Origin: Adineta ricciae
Lineage: Eukaryota > Rotifera > Eurotatoria > Adinetida > Adinetidae
DNA length: 64,000 nucleotides
Direction: 5' to 3'
Assembly (NCBI GenBank): GCA_905250025.1
Contig: CAJNOJ010000220.1
Location: forward strand, 37,206-101,205
Part shown: one piece after another, positions 22,251 to 34,656 of the stretch
Layout: every line of letters begins with the position of its first letter
How positions within the stretch are numbered: position 1 is the stretch's first letter
Translations under genes and position numbers: made by a program
Notes under the pieces: model-generated
The model's database searches: none
The model's input: only the letters and a program-made list of their open reading frames with translations
What the model was told of the DNA's origin: nothing

Positions 22251-22690
22251 ATCGGAATTTGCCCAGGCAAAATTAAGATTTTGACTGAAAATAAATTCAT
22301 AAAAACAATCTGTATCGAACTGCATCATAGTTACTTTTCAAGAAAATTATTTTCTCTAAACACTACAAAAAAACGAAATATTTTTTTACTATTCACCCAT
22401 ATTTCGACAACATCCATCATCTATTACGCTTTTGGATCTAAATCTTTCACTTAATGCATTGATATATTTTTCTAATTCTTGATAATACAATAATTCTTTA
22501 TTTTCTTCTCCAACGGTCAGTTAATCTGATTTAGGCATTTTTAGTTAAATTATTATGTTTATACCGCTTTACTTATACTATTTATCCAAAGTTTCCCTCT
22601 TATTAACATTTTTCTAGTCTCCCTTCATTCTAGCCAAACACGTGGCTCTATGAATTTGCTTGAACTCCGATTCTGCCCACAACATATACT
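22231..22690. mobile_element. Insertion or replacement bounded by inverted repeats (haplotype 2)
   Basis: The left end GTATATGTTGTAGGCAGAAT continuing TCGGAATTT matches the reverse complement of the right end (GTATATGTTGTGGGCAGAAT continuing TCGGAGTTC) over about 28 nt. Haplotype 1 has only about 26 bp between the same outer flanks (16455-16480). The inside is AT-rich with no coding sequence. The left arm includes ancestral receptor sequence, so the exact element ends and any target duplication are unclear; a fold-back or MITE insertion with local loss is the likeliest reading. Confidence 0.45.
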
Positions 22691-22814
22691 GATCCAGTTC
22701 GAGCATATCTAGTCAAGCAAATTAATCGAAGACCTAACACAGTAGTTGCTGGAACGACTTAAACTTGTTAAGCGAACACGCCATTTATGTTTCAGGTGTG
22801 TCTCATCAAAATCT

Positions 22815-23031
22815 TCTTACAGCTGGTTTCCCACTCGTCCTCTTTTTTTCTTTTCTTTCTTCTTTAGTTTTCTCAATTTTCTTGTCTACATTATTACATT
22901 GGCATTTTTTGATATACTTATATTTGGTAAAGTTTAACTTTTTTCAACAAAGAAAAGGCAAAAAAATACTCCAAGAAAATATATTTCATGGACAAAAGAG
23001 AAAAAGAGGAAGTGGGAAGCCAGTCTTACAG
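22815..23031. mobile_element. hAT-like MITE with 8-bp target site duplication (haplotype 2)
   Basis: The element is 22823-23023 (201 bp). Its ends CTGGTTTCCCACTCGTCCTC and, as reverse complement of the right end, CTGGCTTCCCACTTCCTC form imperfect terminal inverted repeats of about 28 nt, continued by pyrimidine-rich arms. It is flanked on both sides by TCTTACAG (22815-22822, 23024-23031). Haplotype 1 has the empty site at 16608-16615. Eight-base duplications are typical of hAT transposons. No transposase is encoded, so it is non-autonomous. Confidence 0.85.
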
Positions 23032-23129
23032 GAAAATAAAGGTTTGAATTGCAATTTTGCTGGCGAAAAGGGTACGTTCACTACCCACACCCTCAAAGTA
23101 AAAAGCATGAAGTTATGTTCGAGAGTCTG

Positions 23130-26100
23130 TTATGTTGGGCATTGACATGCATTGAAAAGAATATATAAAGTACTGTTAATTATGTTCATATTGATTATTT
23201 CATGACAAGAACTGTGATCAAAGTCGTTGATGTCATATGAAGAATTAATAAGTAGGCTTGAATAAAAAGTTTGTGTTTGGAAATGTCCGCTTCCGTCTGC
23301 TAGAAGACCATAAATTTCATCCGATAAAAGTGAACCTATAATGATGTCTGAGTAATTATCATTATTGATATCGTGTATAACTATTGATTTTGAATTTAAT
23401 AATACTGAAGTACCTATGACAATTTGCTGATCAGTATGAAAAGCACCATTGTTATATCGATATAGTATTAATTCTGTATTTTCCCAGCTATGAAGATAGA
23501 CAATATCGGATTGATAGTCATTATCGAAATCACCAGCTAGCATTCGATATTGATTAATATCGTATGCAGTGTATAGCCACGTCGGTAATGGAAAGCTTCC
23601 ATTGGAATTTCTCAAAAATACATGAATATGGAGAGACCGACCGTTTAATACGGCAAGATCTGTATAGCCATCATTGTCGAAATCACCGACAGCTAGTTGC
23701 TGCGGATCACTAGTAAGTTCTATAAACAGCATTGAACTTGATGAAAATGATCCATTGCCATATCCATAAAAAACATAAACAGCATCAAAATACCGAAATG
23801 TGACAGTGACATCCAGGACATTGTCCTTATTAATATCGGCTACGCTAACATCAACTGGAGATGTAATGAGCCAAATATACGGAATGTTTGCTAATTGGAA
23901 AGTTCCATCACCATTGCCAAATAAGAATAAGATCAAATCGAGGTACTGGATGTAGCATAACACAATTAGATCGGCTATACCATCATTGTTCATGTCGTCA
24001 ACATAGATCTTAATTATATCTCCACGTAAATAAGTTGGTATCACTTCTCCAAACGAACCATTCGAATTTGCTAATAAGACGTTCACTGTAGAGCTGTTAT
24101 CGCAGCAAAAGATAAGATCAACTCGATTATCATTGTTTACATCAGCAATTCTATATACGCTGGTATTCGAGAATGGACACTGTATATTAATTGACTGTCG
24201 TTTAACTTTTAATTGGCATGTTGATCCTACAACATATTAAACATATTAATGAAATAATCAATACTCAGTAAACTTAGAGAACGTCTCACAGTGTACTTCT
24301 GCTACACCTAGCTTAATCCGTCAACTAACCTGAAACACCTGAAATTGTCGGTGTAATTGTGGTTAGCATTGCGTTTAAATTACCACTGATTGGTGTAGTT
24401 GTCGTCGAACCTATGAACCAATACATACTTTATCGCGTATAGAGTTTCGTTCTTACCTTGTCGACCGTAATAAATTGAAAAAATAGCTATACCGACTAAT
24501 AAGCATATCACTGATACAACGATGAATATGGTCTTGAAATACCATCGAATGCGTAATGCAAAATTCTTCCTACAACAAACGAAATGTAAGGCTGAGGAAG
24601 ATTAGTGAACTAGTTTACTGAGATAGTGTTTCCATTGGTCTATTCTCAAGATTTGAAGTTGTATTTTGAATGACTATATTATTCGTCATAATGGATGACA
24701 TTTCAAGAACGTCAACAGGATGGACAGAAGATGCTAGTTTTTTCCGATTATAATAAATCTTTGATCCAATTCGAACGAGTTTTGGACAAATCCATTTGAG
24801 AACAATAGTCAAACCACCTTGAAGACCAAGGATAAGAGTGATTGTGTATAGAATATTAAACTGCGCAACACTTGTATAAGAACAGACTGAAGGCGAACAT
24901 TGCGCATAATAAGACGAATAATTTATTGCGGTTGACCATTCTTCTATAAACAGATTCTGTCGAAGTTCATCGACTGTTGTGTTTTGTGAAAAACGGCTCG
25001 ATGTTGTCGAAAGAGGGCTTGATGAATTGCGAGAATGAGTATAGTTTTGAATAAGATCCAAACATGATTGATCGTAAAAACACTCGAGAGTCGAAGCAAG
25101 CAGTGACTCACTTGGCGTACATCCCATTTTCATTCCTTTGACGGAAGCGTTCTGGGAGGAGTTCGCCTGGATAAAACTGGCTTGAGTTGTACAACTCGGA
25201 GAAGCATCACAAGAACAATCATCATCATATATGAACGCTTGTTCGGCTTCAGGAAGTGCTACATTTCCATCTACATAAATATATTGGAAATTTGTTCCAT
25301 AAGTTGATTGGAAGGCATTTCCATGTATAATACTTTGAGTGAAAAGAAGAAGAGTAGACAACAAAGTCGGAGCTTTCAATTTGCTTTGTTCAATTAAGCT
25401 CGTGAGGCGATCATCAAAATTATCCTTTGGTAAAAGTTCGGTAATAACTAATAATGAAGTGAGAAACTCATGGATTGAATTATTCGCTGAGTCTATTGAA
25501 AGTTGACATAGTCCTTGGAGATATTGTAAATGAGCAGAAAGAAACCGACGATAATCTGTTCTCTCATAAATCGATAAATTCGCAACAAGACCATCTGTTA
25601 AACTAACCCGCCATTCATTCGAAACAAATTGACTTGAACAGATCTGTAAAAAAACAACGAACACAAGTATTGATTATATGAAAATGTTTCATCTTACTGG
25701 ATGAAATGCTGGTTGAATGCTGACGAAATCACTATATGTCGATGCTATTCTTGAACATGAACATTTTAACCCATCACCATAGATATCTTTCAATCGATTA
25801 TAGTAAGTGAAAGATGGTTGCTCAAAGTTTTTAATCACAGAATGTGGCTGGATAATTGTGTAGAACACCAAAATACTGAGACTGCTGATGAACAGTATCA
25901 TATAAAGACGCGTTGCCCACTGACCATAATTTTTCGCTGTCATTCGATCAACGTCGCTTCCGACATCACGTGATGAAAATATATTCGATTCAGTAAGTGC
26001 ATTATAAAGAAGTTTAATTACATTCTGTATTATCATCTTTAGTCGATCAGCACAGCTCCGTCGAACTAAAATTATAGCATAGACCTCTTCTCGGATGTAT

Positions 26101-29100
26101 TCGTTAAGATTCGCGATTTGTCCTGAGAAACCGAGTTCACTAGGATGTATTTCGCTATGACTCACATGAATAGAGCTGATATTCAGTCTTGTAAAAAATG
26201 AAAATTTCAAAAAATAAGTAGTGACTATACCTTGTTCAGATTGATTTGACTTTTCGTTGGTTCTTGCCAAGATTCTCAACGTAAAATGAACAAGATGAGG
26301 TGTTATAATACGTAATGACACTATGATTCCACCAATAGCTGACACCAATACGATGATGACTCCAAGAAAATTTTCCTTCCGTACACTTTGTGAATAAGAA
26401 CAATACAAGGGCGCACATGATTCGTAGAATTTTTCATATGACAAAATAGCATTCCATGTTTCAAGCATCATTTCATTGACAATTATGGAAATTGGGGTAT
26501 TGGGAGGAAAGCGACTCACTGCTGGATCATAGGTGAGAGGACGTAGACGTGATGAAGATGTTAAAAGTGACAGCGCATCCGTATTTGCTTTGGTTATGTA
26601 GCTCAATAAGAAGGGAAAACAACTGGAATTTATATATAAACATTCGAGTGTCGATAGTAGAAGAGATTCATGAGCAAGACAGCGTTCAACCCAGCCAGAT
26701 AAGTTATGATTATATCCATATCCATACCAAGAGTTATAATTATTTATTAGATTAAAATCGTTGAGAATTGCTGGCCTTTGACAGTAAGGATTGATAGCAC
26801 ACACACATGTGATTAGTCCTGTGGTCGCATCTTGAATATCATATAAGCGAAAATATACCTGAAAACATAACATTTTCGTGTTTAATTACTGATCACAAAT
26901 GAGGCACGATCAGAGTCGCTGCCTTATACCTAGTTTATAAGTCAAATACGCAGATCAACGTACGAACTCTTTAGCTATGGGTTTACGGTGCATTTTGAAA
27001 TCTATCCGGCTAAGGAAGCTCGTGTACAATATACTTTTTGATAACTTTTTGTCGAGTTAAACAAGTTTTGGTTTTACTCATTCAATATCTCTTTCGACAG
27101 CGCACTAAATCCTTCTAGACGACAATTCATGCGTAAGAAGTATTACAAAGAGCACCTACCTGGCTGTTTACTGAGTTAAATATTAAAGCAGAATCCGGAT
27201 AATTAGGCGGCATGTTTTGAGATGCGAATCCTTCATGATATTGATTAGTTTTCTGAATAAGTTGTATGATATTATTTGGTAAGGCGAAACTGTAAGCTGT
27301 TGATTGATAGAATTGACTGAGAGTTGCATTTAATTGTTGATCGAAATCCATTTCACTTAGGACAGAAGAAGCAACAAACAGTTGTGAAAGAAATTTGTCC
27401 ATCGCTGCATCGATCGTCGCGTTAGCTAATTGACATAGATCAGAGAGAATCTGAAATTGTTTATACGCCTTTAAACGCCAATCATAGGAGACGACGATGA
27501 ACATATTGCTCATTATTTGATAAATCCAATCATTCGTAACGAATCCACTTGAACATATTTGATGCAAAACGGGCGATAGTGAGATAAATGTGCGATAGGA
27601 CATGGTCTTATTCGCACATGGGCATCGAAGTTCTGTTGAATATTTCATTTCTAATAAATTATAAGTCGCTAACGATGGATTTGACACGGCGGTCGTCGCT
27701 ATTTCACTGCTTAGTGAATTGAAGAGACAAAGAACACATATTGAACCTAAGATTTCAACCGAATTAAAACAATTGACCTTCTATGCTGTGTTACGTTACC
27801 GATTAGTAATATCAAATAGACACGAGTGATAATTCTTTGTTGTTTGAGACTGCTCTCTGTCCGATGATTAACATTTTTGAATAGATTCAATTGTTTCAAC
27901 AATTGAACTAGTTTACATGTGTATAAGCTTTGTTCACCTAGAAAATACAGAGATTTGCCGAGAGTCGTCTGCATCATATGCGAAACTTACCCGAACTTTC
28001 ACTTGCATGCTTTTGATGATGTAAGAATTTGAATAAAATATCAATTAAATACGAGACAAATAAACGAAGTATTATGATAAGACCACCATAAAGACTAATG
28101 AGAAAGGTGATTGCATAGGATAAGTGTGCTCGAGTTGTCGTGGAGTATGTACATTTTGACGGAGAACATTGGTCGAAATATGCGGAATAATTCGTGTTTG
28201 AAATCCAGCTCTCAATAAAGAGAGTTTGAAAATAATCAAGTACAGTTTTGTTATCATGTTTTGCAGATAAAATCGAACTGCTCCAATTGAAGTTTGTCTA
28301 GATAAAAGAATACATGTGGCTTGAAAATACAGTAGAAAAACTATACGAACTTGATTTAGATTTGGAAAATAGTTCAATAACCATTGCATACATTCAGATT
28401 CATATAAACAATCCATCGTACTTTGAAGAAGTGCATCGAGAGGAGTACATGCCGCGAAGAAGCCATGGACGGATACATAATTGATTAAAAACGGCCATCG
28501 CTGTCCAACGTATTCTGAATCATTTGATGGTGAAGGAAGAAATGCAGAAAGTACAAATGTATCGACACCACATTTTTTAGAGAAAAGTAAGCTTTCTATA
28601 AAGTAAGTTGCTTCAGTGCCTGCTAAGGTAGGTGGATTAGTAGTATACCATTGGTAAATCTGCCAGTTGGTACCGAGAGCTGAAACCAAAAAGTTTCTTT
28701 GAATCGTTGTTCTCCAGTAATTCAAGAACGAGATTATTCGACCATAGGCATTGTTCTTCTGAAATTCAATTTTGCTATCGACTTCCAGTTGAATTTGCGT
28801 CTTGGAAAGAACATTAATAGTAACAAGTTCAGTGTTATTTATCTCGGATTCGATTTGAGATATGATTGCTTCGGAAATTGAACATAATTTGGATAAAAGT
28901 TCAAACTAAATGAAAACATTGAATTACATTCATAGTTCATTGCTTTTTCAGAATGTTAAGTGGATCTTGATTAAAGATATGAATGTACATAACTCACACT
29001 AACCTGTGAATAGGCCACTTTTCGAAAATCATACAGCATATACGAACTTGCATTTGTAAAATATAATCCTTCAACCCATTGCAAACTGACGAAAATACTC

Positions 29101-29599
29101 GAACAGATAGGATGCATTGTCCAATTGTTCGATATAAAATTGCTATAAGGTATTATGACTGTTGAGCATGGGCATGCAAACGTTTGACCATATTCCGAAT
29201 ACAACTGATCAAAAGTATCAGACTTTACATTGGAAATAACCAGTGTCTCCGATTGAGGTCTTGTCAAAGTTGCGTAAAACAATATGTAAAAACACACTAG
29301 AATGAAAAAATAATGAAGTATATCTACATTCGTATTGTTTGGCATATCGGTTCGTCACTGAAGTCTTCAATAGATGTGAATAGAGCTTATGAGAAAGTGC
29401 ACGTCCGAGACAGAAGAAAGGTGCGACGTTATTTACCTGTGAGAAGTCCAATGTACAACCAGGTTTTATATTTTTGTTTTTTTACAATAGCAGCTGGATC
29501 TTTCAATGCATCATCATCATAATCGTCTTCTTCCAGTATGAAAAGATTATGATTCGACACTTTTTTGTAAATCCAATTCCATAGATTTCTCGAATTCAT
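23130..29599 (-). CDS. Inverted paralogue of the giant membrane gene, complete (haplotype 2)
   Basis: All exons lie in one contig: 29599-29437, 29296-29004, 28905-28351, 28297-27991, 27937-27800, 27746-27160, 26858-26231, 26065-25698, 25643-24619, 24569-24457, 24410-24330 and 24226-23130. They sum to 5355 nt (1784 residues) and every junction keeps phase. The start is MNSRNLWNWIYKKVSNHNLF, followed by EEDDYDDD, as in the plus-strand gene. Three modules follow, each with TM, a C-x-C-S motif, H-x-ICSS, the segment GCTPSESLLASTLECFYD, C-x-P-x-x-C-x-Y and a second TM. Then come a seventh TM, a Thr-rich stalk and seven VCBS repeats (DVNNDNRVD, DMNNDGIAD, DINKDNVLD, DFDNDGYTD, DFDNDYQSD, DINNDNYSD, and a decayed DFDHSSCHE). 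The intron after exon 9 holds an in-frame stop. The protein is clearly homologous to but diverged from the plus-strand gene. Function unknown; surface receptor inferred. Confidence 0.8.
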
Positions 29600-30332
29600 T
29601 CTGTTTAATGAATCTTCCCCAAAACTGTTATCTTTACACGCTAAAAAGAAATATAGTCAAAGATGAGCACTGTTAGATTCCACTATAATAATCAATGATT
29701 ATGATTCACATGTAGTTCTCGACACTTCTTTGTAAACTTAAAATTATGTTTTCTGTCTCTCTGGGCGTTCTCCAATGTATTTATCTGCCTCCTAGTTGTT
29801 AAATATGCTCGAGAAAAAGATTTTACAACAATATTTAAATGGCATTTTTCTTTAACGTTCTAATTGATCAACAAACTCTATGCATGTTTCTCTTTCCCAA
29901 AGATTCCAGAAATAGAAAGAAAGCATTTGAGTATTAGTTTAAAGTAGAACATCACTGAACTAAAACGTTCGTGAAATACGACATATCATTCAATAAGAGA
30001 AGTCGAGTGAAAGAGTTGAAAATTGTGAGCGAATCGAACTATACGAGGACGCAGTTCAAATTTTATTCACGAAAAACCATCAGCAGACGGCACAAGACTT
30101 TGAAAACGCTACGAATATCCTTTTAACCTGGCTCAAACATCGATGGCGCAATAGATACGATTGGTTGTTGAAGTTCGTGGTAGTCAGTAGACTCAATTCA
30201 GCTATTCCTACTGTAATAATTATTTCATCCTTCGTTTTATTCCTTTGTACAATTATAAGTAAATGATAGACACGTTTTTTGTTTAAACAGCATTGTCAAT
30301 GAAGTGTTATTCATGTTTAATCGTTCAAGGAT
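29600..30332. other. Intergenic region upstream of the inverted giant gene
   Basis: It must hold the promoter of the minus-strand giant gene. It is about 90 percent alike in the haplotype 1 counterpart (41625-42220), where about 70 bp near 30090-30160 are absent. No coding sequence is evident. Confidence 0.4.
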
Positions 30333-30761
30333 TTATGAAGTCTTTTTCATCTCATTTCGTCGTCTGTTTTTTGCATCGTGCCACAAAGCTGCTGCTGTTG
30401 TTAACGCACCTATCAATTCCCAGATCACTACGCCAACAAGACCTGTTGGTGCGTGACCGTTCTTTACAGCTAACATCAATACTGTAACTGTTACTAATCG
30501 AAATATCACTGTAAATTGATAGAATTTTATCCATTGGGTCCATACAGCAACCAAATAATAAACACCCATATTCAATGACGCCACTGATGAACAAGTCAGA
30601 AATGCTAGAGTGTAATCACCATCTTGTCGTGTCGATCGATCAATTACACTGAAATTCATCAGATGTAACATTATTTCAGGACTTGTTAAACCAAGCAAAC
30701 CAGTCACGATAGCTGTTAAGCCAAAAATCAATATCGTTATATCAGATGTGCTTTGTAACAT
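30333..30761 (-). CDS. Small four-helix membrane protein (haplotype 2, intact)
   Basis: The 142-residue intronless ORF starts MLQSTSDITILIFGLTAIVT. Four hydrophobic helices can be seen at about residues 8-28, 50-70 (FLTCSSVASLNMGVYYLVAV), 75-97 (FYQFTVIFRLVTVTVLMLAV) and 103-123 (LVGVVIWELIGALTTAAAL), followed by a basic tail (KNRRRNEMKKTS). I do not recognise the family; small integral membrane proteins of this size and shape occur in fungi, so transfer is conceivable but unsupported. The haplotype 1 allele (42222-42613) carries a 14-bp deletion and is broken, and a second diverged copy lies at 43470-43853. Confidence 0.6.
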   Translation of the reverse strand: MLQSTSDITILIFGLTAIVTGLLGLTSPEIMLHLMNFSVIDRSTRQDGDYTLAFLTCSSVASLNMGVYYLVAVWTQWIKFYQFTVIFRLVTVTVLMLAVKNGHAPTGLVGVVIWELIGALTTAAALWHDAKNRRRNEMKKTS

Positions 30762-31286
30762 TATATGTAACTATTTTACAAACAAATACCGTTTAAACAC
30801 ATAACGCAAGAGAACAGCATGTGGTGTATTTTTGTTTTTCTTCCCAACAAGCACAGGAAAGGAGAACGTTTATTTTCATAACAATCCCTTTCCACATACA
30901 CATTTCAAAATTCGTTGTCAGTAATTTGAAAGTACTGTAGTATCTGTGATGAAATTAATAAAACTTTCTTCGACCCAACTATTGTTTATTTACATTGTGT
31001 AGTCACTATCGAACAACTCGACCTCATACATTCATAGATATACATTGTGAATAAAATCAAACATGTGTGTGGAAGCTGGAATGCGTGCAATCGTGTAATG
31101 GATACACCTGTTTCCAAGAAACAGTTCAACTTTTACATCGTATTTTCAATCAAACAATGATTTAAAGTAAATTTATAAGTGATGGTCGATCAAGACCACA
31201 TTAGCAGAGACAAGTCTGGCTCATTGATTTCTTCGCATCAAAATTACACTTGTTATTATAAACCAACACGAGTTATTTTGATTATT

Positions 31287-31494
31287 CTAGAAATTCCGAA
31301 TGCTACAAGCGCGATAGTGGAATCAGTCTTCTACGTTTCGAATATCAGAAACTGTACGAAGCGAATTTTCGATCATGTACTAAGGAAAAAGACGGCGAAA
31401 AGCATGAACAATATCGAGATGAAAGGAAATACAAATCTTTGATGCTTTTTATTAACTCACCTTCCGATTCTTTCAAAAAATATCTCGCGAAGAT
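31287..31494 (+). pseudogene. Isolated terminal exon of an unknown gene
   Basis: After a good acceptor (TTATTCTAG) an open frame runs NSECYKRDSGISLLRFEYQK and on to SDSFKKYLAKI and a TAG at about 31492. Its charged, helical composition looks coding. An upstream ORF from 31182 (MVDQDHISRDKSGS) could supply an earlier exon. No family is recognised, and no complete gene can be assembled. Confidence 0.3.
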
Positions 31495-32710
31495 TTAGGA
31501 ATGAAATTCCTATTTTTTGAAGCATCATTCGTTGTTACTGATGATGGCGAAATGTGTGTAGACGAAGCTTCGTTTTAATCAAATGATGAAAATTTTTGTT
31601 TTTCGGTGCGAGACTGCCATATGTTATACTGATGTCACGTTTACAGTGTAAAAATATTCAGTGAACATGCTTAAAAACCAGTATTTATCATTATTACGAA
31701 TAATAACAACAACAAAATGACCAACTCGTGCTCTAATCAACCATTGAAACAAACTGTTTCATACTGAGCTATACAGTATTTCCACACAAGTGTCATTCGT
31801 ATAGTACAGTTCCGTGCACTTTTTATGTTTGTTATGATGAAAGATTACAATTCTCATGTTCATTTTTGAATCAAACAACAACTAATGAAGGTAAAACCAA
31901 TGAACACAGACAGGGAAGTCTTCATTCAATTCACTTTTGCTTAGAATTCCATATCTTTTTCTTCTAGATTGGTTATACAATTGTACTTTGTTACTATGAC
32001 AAAGCAGAAGTTACTTGAATAACTTTTCAGCTGCCTAATAATAAATTTCCGGTGATCCAAATGTGTGTCACTTTTGGAATTCATTCATGTTTGGGAATTC
32101 TGAGAAAAGATTGCCACTGATCATTCTTGTCAAGTTCCAATAAGAAGACGGCGATAAAGAAGATATATTCACACTGGAGCGTTCGTTTAAACTGGAAATG
32201 ATTTTGGCAGAAAATTATGTGTCATATTAATCTTAGCGATACATACTCAAATGATTAATCAGTTGAGTTTATAGTCCTCAAAGTTGACATTCAAGTGCGT
32301 TAATAATTTTTTCAGCGAAAAAGATTCAATGCAAAAGAACGTATAATTTGAAGCGTGAATGAAGCATTTTTATGTTGACAACAGCGAAAAATGAGAGAGA
32401 AAATGCATTTTTTTGCAGAAAAACAACTGTATGCGCAACCATTTAAGTATGTGCAACCAACCCTTCACAACACTATTCAGAAGATTATGCACAATGAGTC
32501 TTTCTGCCACCAGTCTGAAGAACTACTGCCTAATATTTCTGACATTCTTAGCTTGAACAATGATGCGAGCCACAGTTACCTACAAATACAAGGAATAATA
32601 AACGAGCGACAAACGTCTATAAGTCTTCAGCTGATCTTTATATTCCATTCATTTTTCTGAGTGAGACTAACATTTTACTGCAGGTGTAGATAGAGATGAA
32701 TCCTTTCATT

Positions 32711-32747
32711 TCACCCTCACCCTCACCCTCATCCACACCCACCCTCA
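32711..32747. repeat. Short CCCTCA/CCACACC tract, telomere-like
   Basis: The tract reads CACCCTCACCCTCACCCTCA followed by TCCACACCCACCCTCA. It ends exactly where homology to the ADP-ribosyltransferase protein begins (Trp codon at 32748). C-rich hexamers of this kind resemble degenerate telomeric repeats; bdelloid telomeres are reported as TGTGGG, of which the reverse complement CCCACA is close but not identical. Confidence 0.45.
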
Positions 32748-34566
32748 TGGGCGAAGAACTACTCCAAGGTGAAAGGAGTGTTTACGACCATCGGTACTAT
32801 ATGTGAGCATCTGAAATTAGATGTGAAGGTATGCAATCAGGATTTTATCGAGTTTGAAGTATTAAACAGAGTTGGCGGTCAAGACGCAAATAAATTAGAG
32901 ACTGCATTCATATATAGCCAGTTGGTAAACGAAATTCTACTCAACACGGAAGATGAAACTGATGAACAGTTCGCTCGAACAGATATGATCAATTTTTGCC
33001 ATACTCAATACGCCGATAATCCAAAAGAATTATTGTTTATCAATGACTTTGAACATAATCGTGACCCGTCAAAGACACCCGTTTGGTTCTATACAGAGGA
33101 TTCGTTTCTGTACAAAGCGTTGAACAAAGCATTGCGAACGCGTGATCTTGATACCCTGTATTATTTAAGATTTTTCCTTCGGGAACTACATCAGCAACTA
33201 TTTTCTCTTTTCTTAATGAAAATGGTCGATTTTTTTCGTATGGCTATTACAGCATCTGATGGCCACTCACCGACACTGAGAGTTTTTCGTGGACAAGGTA
33301 TGAATCAGAGTGACTTTCAAAAATTGAAGGCAAGCCAAGGTGGTCTTCTTACTTTTAATAACTTTTTGTCAACGAGCAGCGATGAGACAATGGCGGCTTG
33401 TTTTTCTCATCAAGCGTCTACTGCAGGTGATCCCAATATTGTTCCTCTTCTGATGCACGTCGAAGTCGTTCTAGAAGCTTATGTTGCAAAACCAGTTATT
33501 CAGGCACTTCCACAATTACTTTATAGTCCAGAGATAAATAGATGTACCACGGATGATGAAAAAGTTGCGTTCTTTATTGGCCATCTTCGTTCAATAGTTG
33601 ATGTAGAAAAAAATGATAGAGTCTAATCAAGATTCCGCAGCTAATAATAGAAACTGTCCGTTTGCTGAAATCTCACATTTATCAGCATTTCCAGGGGAAA
33701 GTGAAGTTCTGTTTTCTGCATCTACAGTGTTTCATATTCAAAAGCTTCAAGAGGATTCCAGTGGTATCTGGCATATTTATTTGTCAATGAATAATGACGG
33801 TGACGAGAAATTACGGTCATCTCTTAACTATTATCGAAAAAAAACAGCTGCCAGACATCTTCTACATCGTTTCGCCAAACTACTATTTGAGATGGGTCAA
33901 CTCAATGAAAGTGAACAATTTTACCGGCATCTCCTTGGTGATCCTTCGTCATCGACCTCGATCGTTGCACGGGATAATATGACACGAATTCACTGCCATA
34001 TGGAGCTGACTCGCATTTTCAGAATTAAAAAACAATATACTCAACTCATCGAAAACGCGAAAGAAACTGTTAAAATCCTAAAAAACATTCAATCTCCATC
34101 TCGAATCCTTCTGAATCTTATGGACCTAATACTCGCTGAGGTGTATTTAGACAGCGAGAACTATGACGATGCCCAGAAGTTCTTCTTTAAGATTGTAGAT
34201 AACTCAGTATCCAATCTGTCAGATAGTGACGGTCAGAAGTATATTGAACTGATTATAACGTGCTTAAGTAACCTCTTACAGATATGTATTCAATGTCCAG
34301 GTGATGAGAATTTATTCGAAAGAATTCAGACACAATGGACAGTACTGTCAAAGTCACTTTCGACAAGTGGTGTATTTGCTGCTACAATACATCATCAATT
34401 CGCCATCAATTTTGAGAATAGAAATCGTTTTAAAGAGGCTCTCGAGCACGCAGAAAAAGCGGAAAGTATAGTTACAAATGTGTTGCCTTACGATCATCCT
34501 ATCATCAATCAGTACAAGCAACATATTGACGCGATTCGTGGCAAATTAATCACCAACGAACGTTAG
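32748..34566 (+). pseudogene. ADP-ribosyltransferase with TPR repeats, truncated and frameshifted (haplotype 2 only)
   Basis: Bdelloid-type mono-ADP-ribosyltransferase followed by TPR-like helices. Homology starts inside the receiver-like domain at WAKNYSKVKGVFTTI and has no upstream ATG: the frame is open only from 32700 and begins with a His-Pro repeat from the C-rich tract. The ART core shows the R-S-E signature: LRVFRGQGM with the NAD-binding Arg, NNFLSTSSDETMA, and FPGESEVLF with the E-x-E pair. The frame changes by one at 33603-33615, in a run of seven A, between the S and E motifs. The second half (to 34566) carries TPR-like pairs such as LLHRFAKLLFEMGQLNESEQ and HAEKAESI. A polyadenylation signal AATAAA follows at about 34577. 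The frameshift could be a sequencing error, but the missing 5' end argues for a broken gene. Confidence 0.7.
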
Positions 34567-34656
34567 TCTATGTTTTAATAAAGTGATTGTGACTAGAAAC
34601 ACCTATTTTTCGACAATCTACATCCATACTTTTCACAGCATAATCCTTTTACATAT

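Noticed and set aside
22765-23145. 126-residue plus-strand ORF
   Set aside because: It runs through the MITE and its target duplications and has no counterpart in haplotype 1.
29313-29522. Plus-strand ORF conserved at 41338-41547
   Set aside because: It lies antisense over exon 1 and intron 1 of the inverted giant gene.
32391-32660. 89-residue ORF as the missing 5' part of the ART gene
   Set aside because: It bears no resemblance to the receiver-like domain, and a stop at 32697 separates it from the ART frame.
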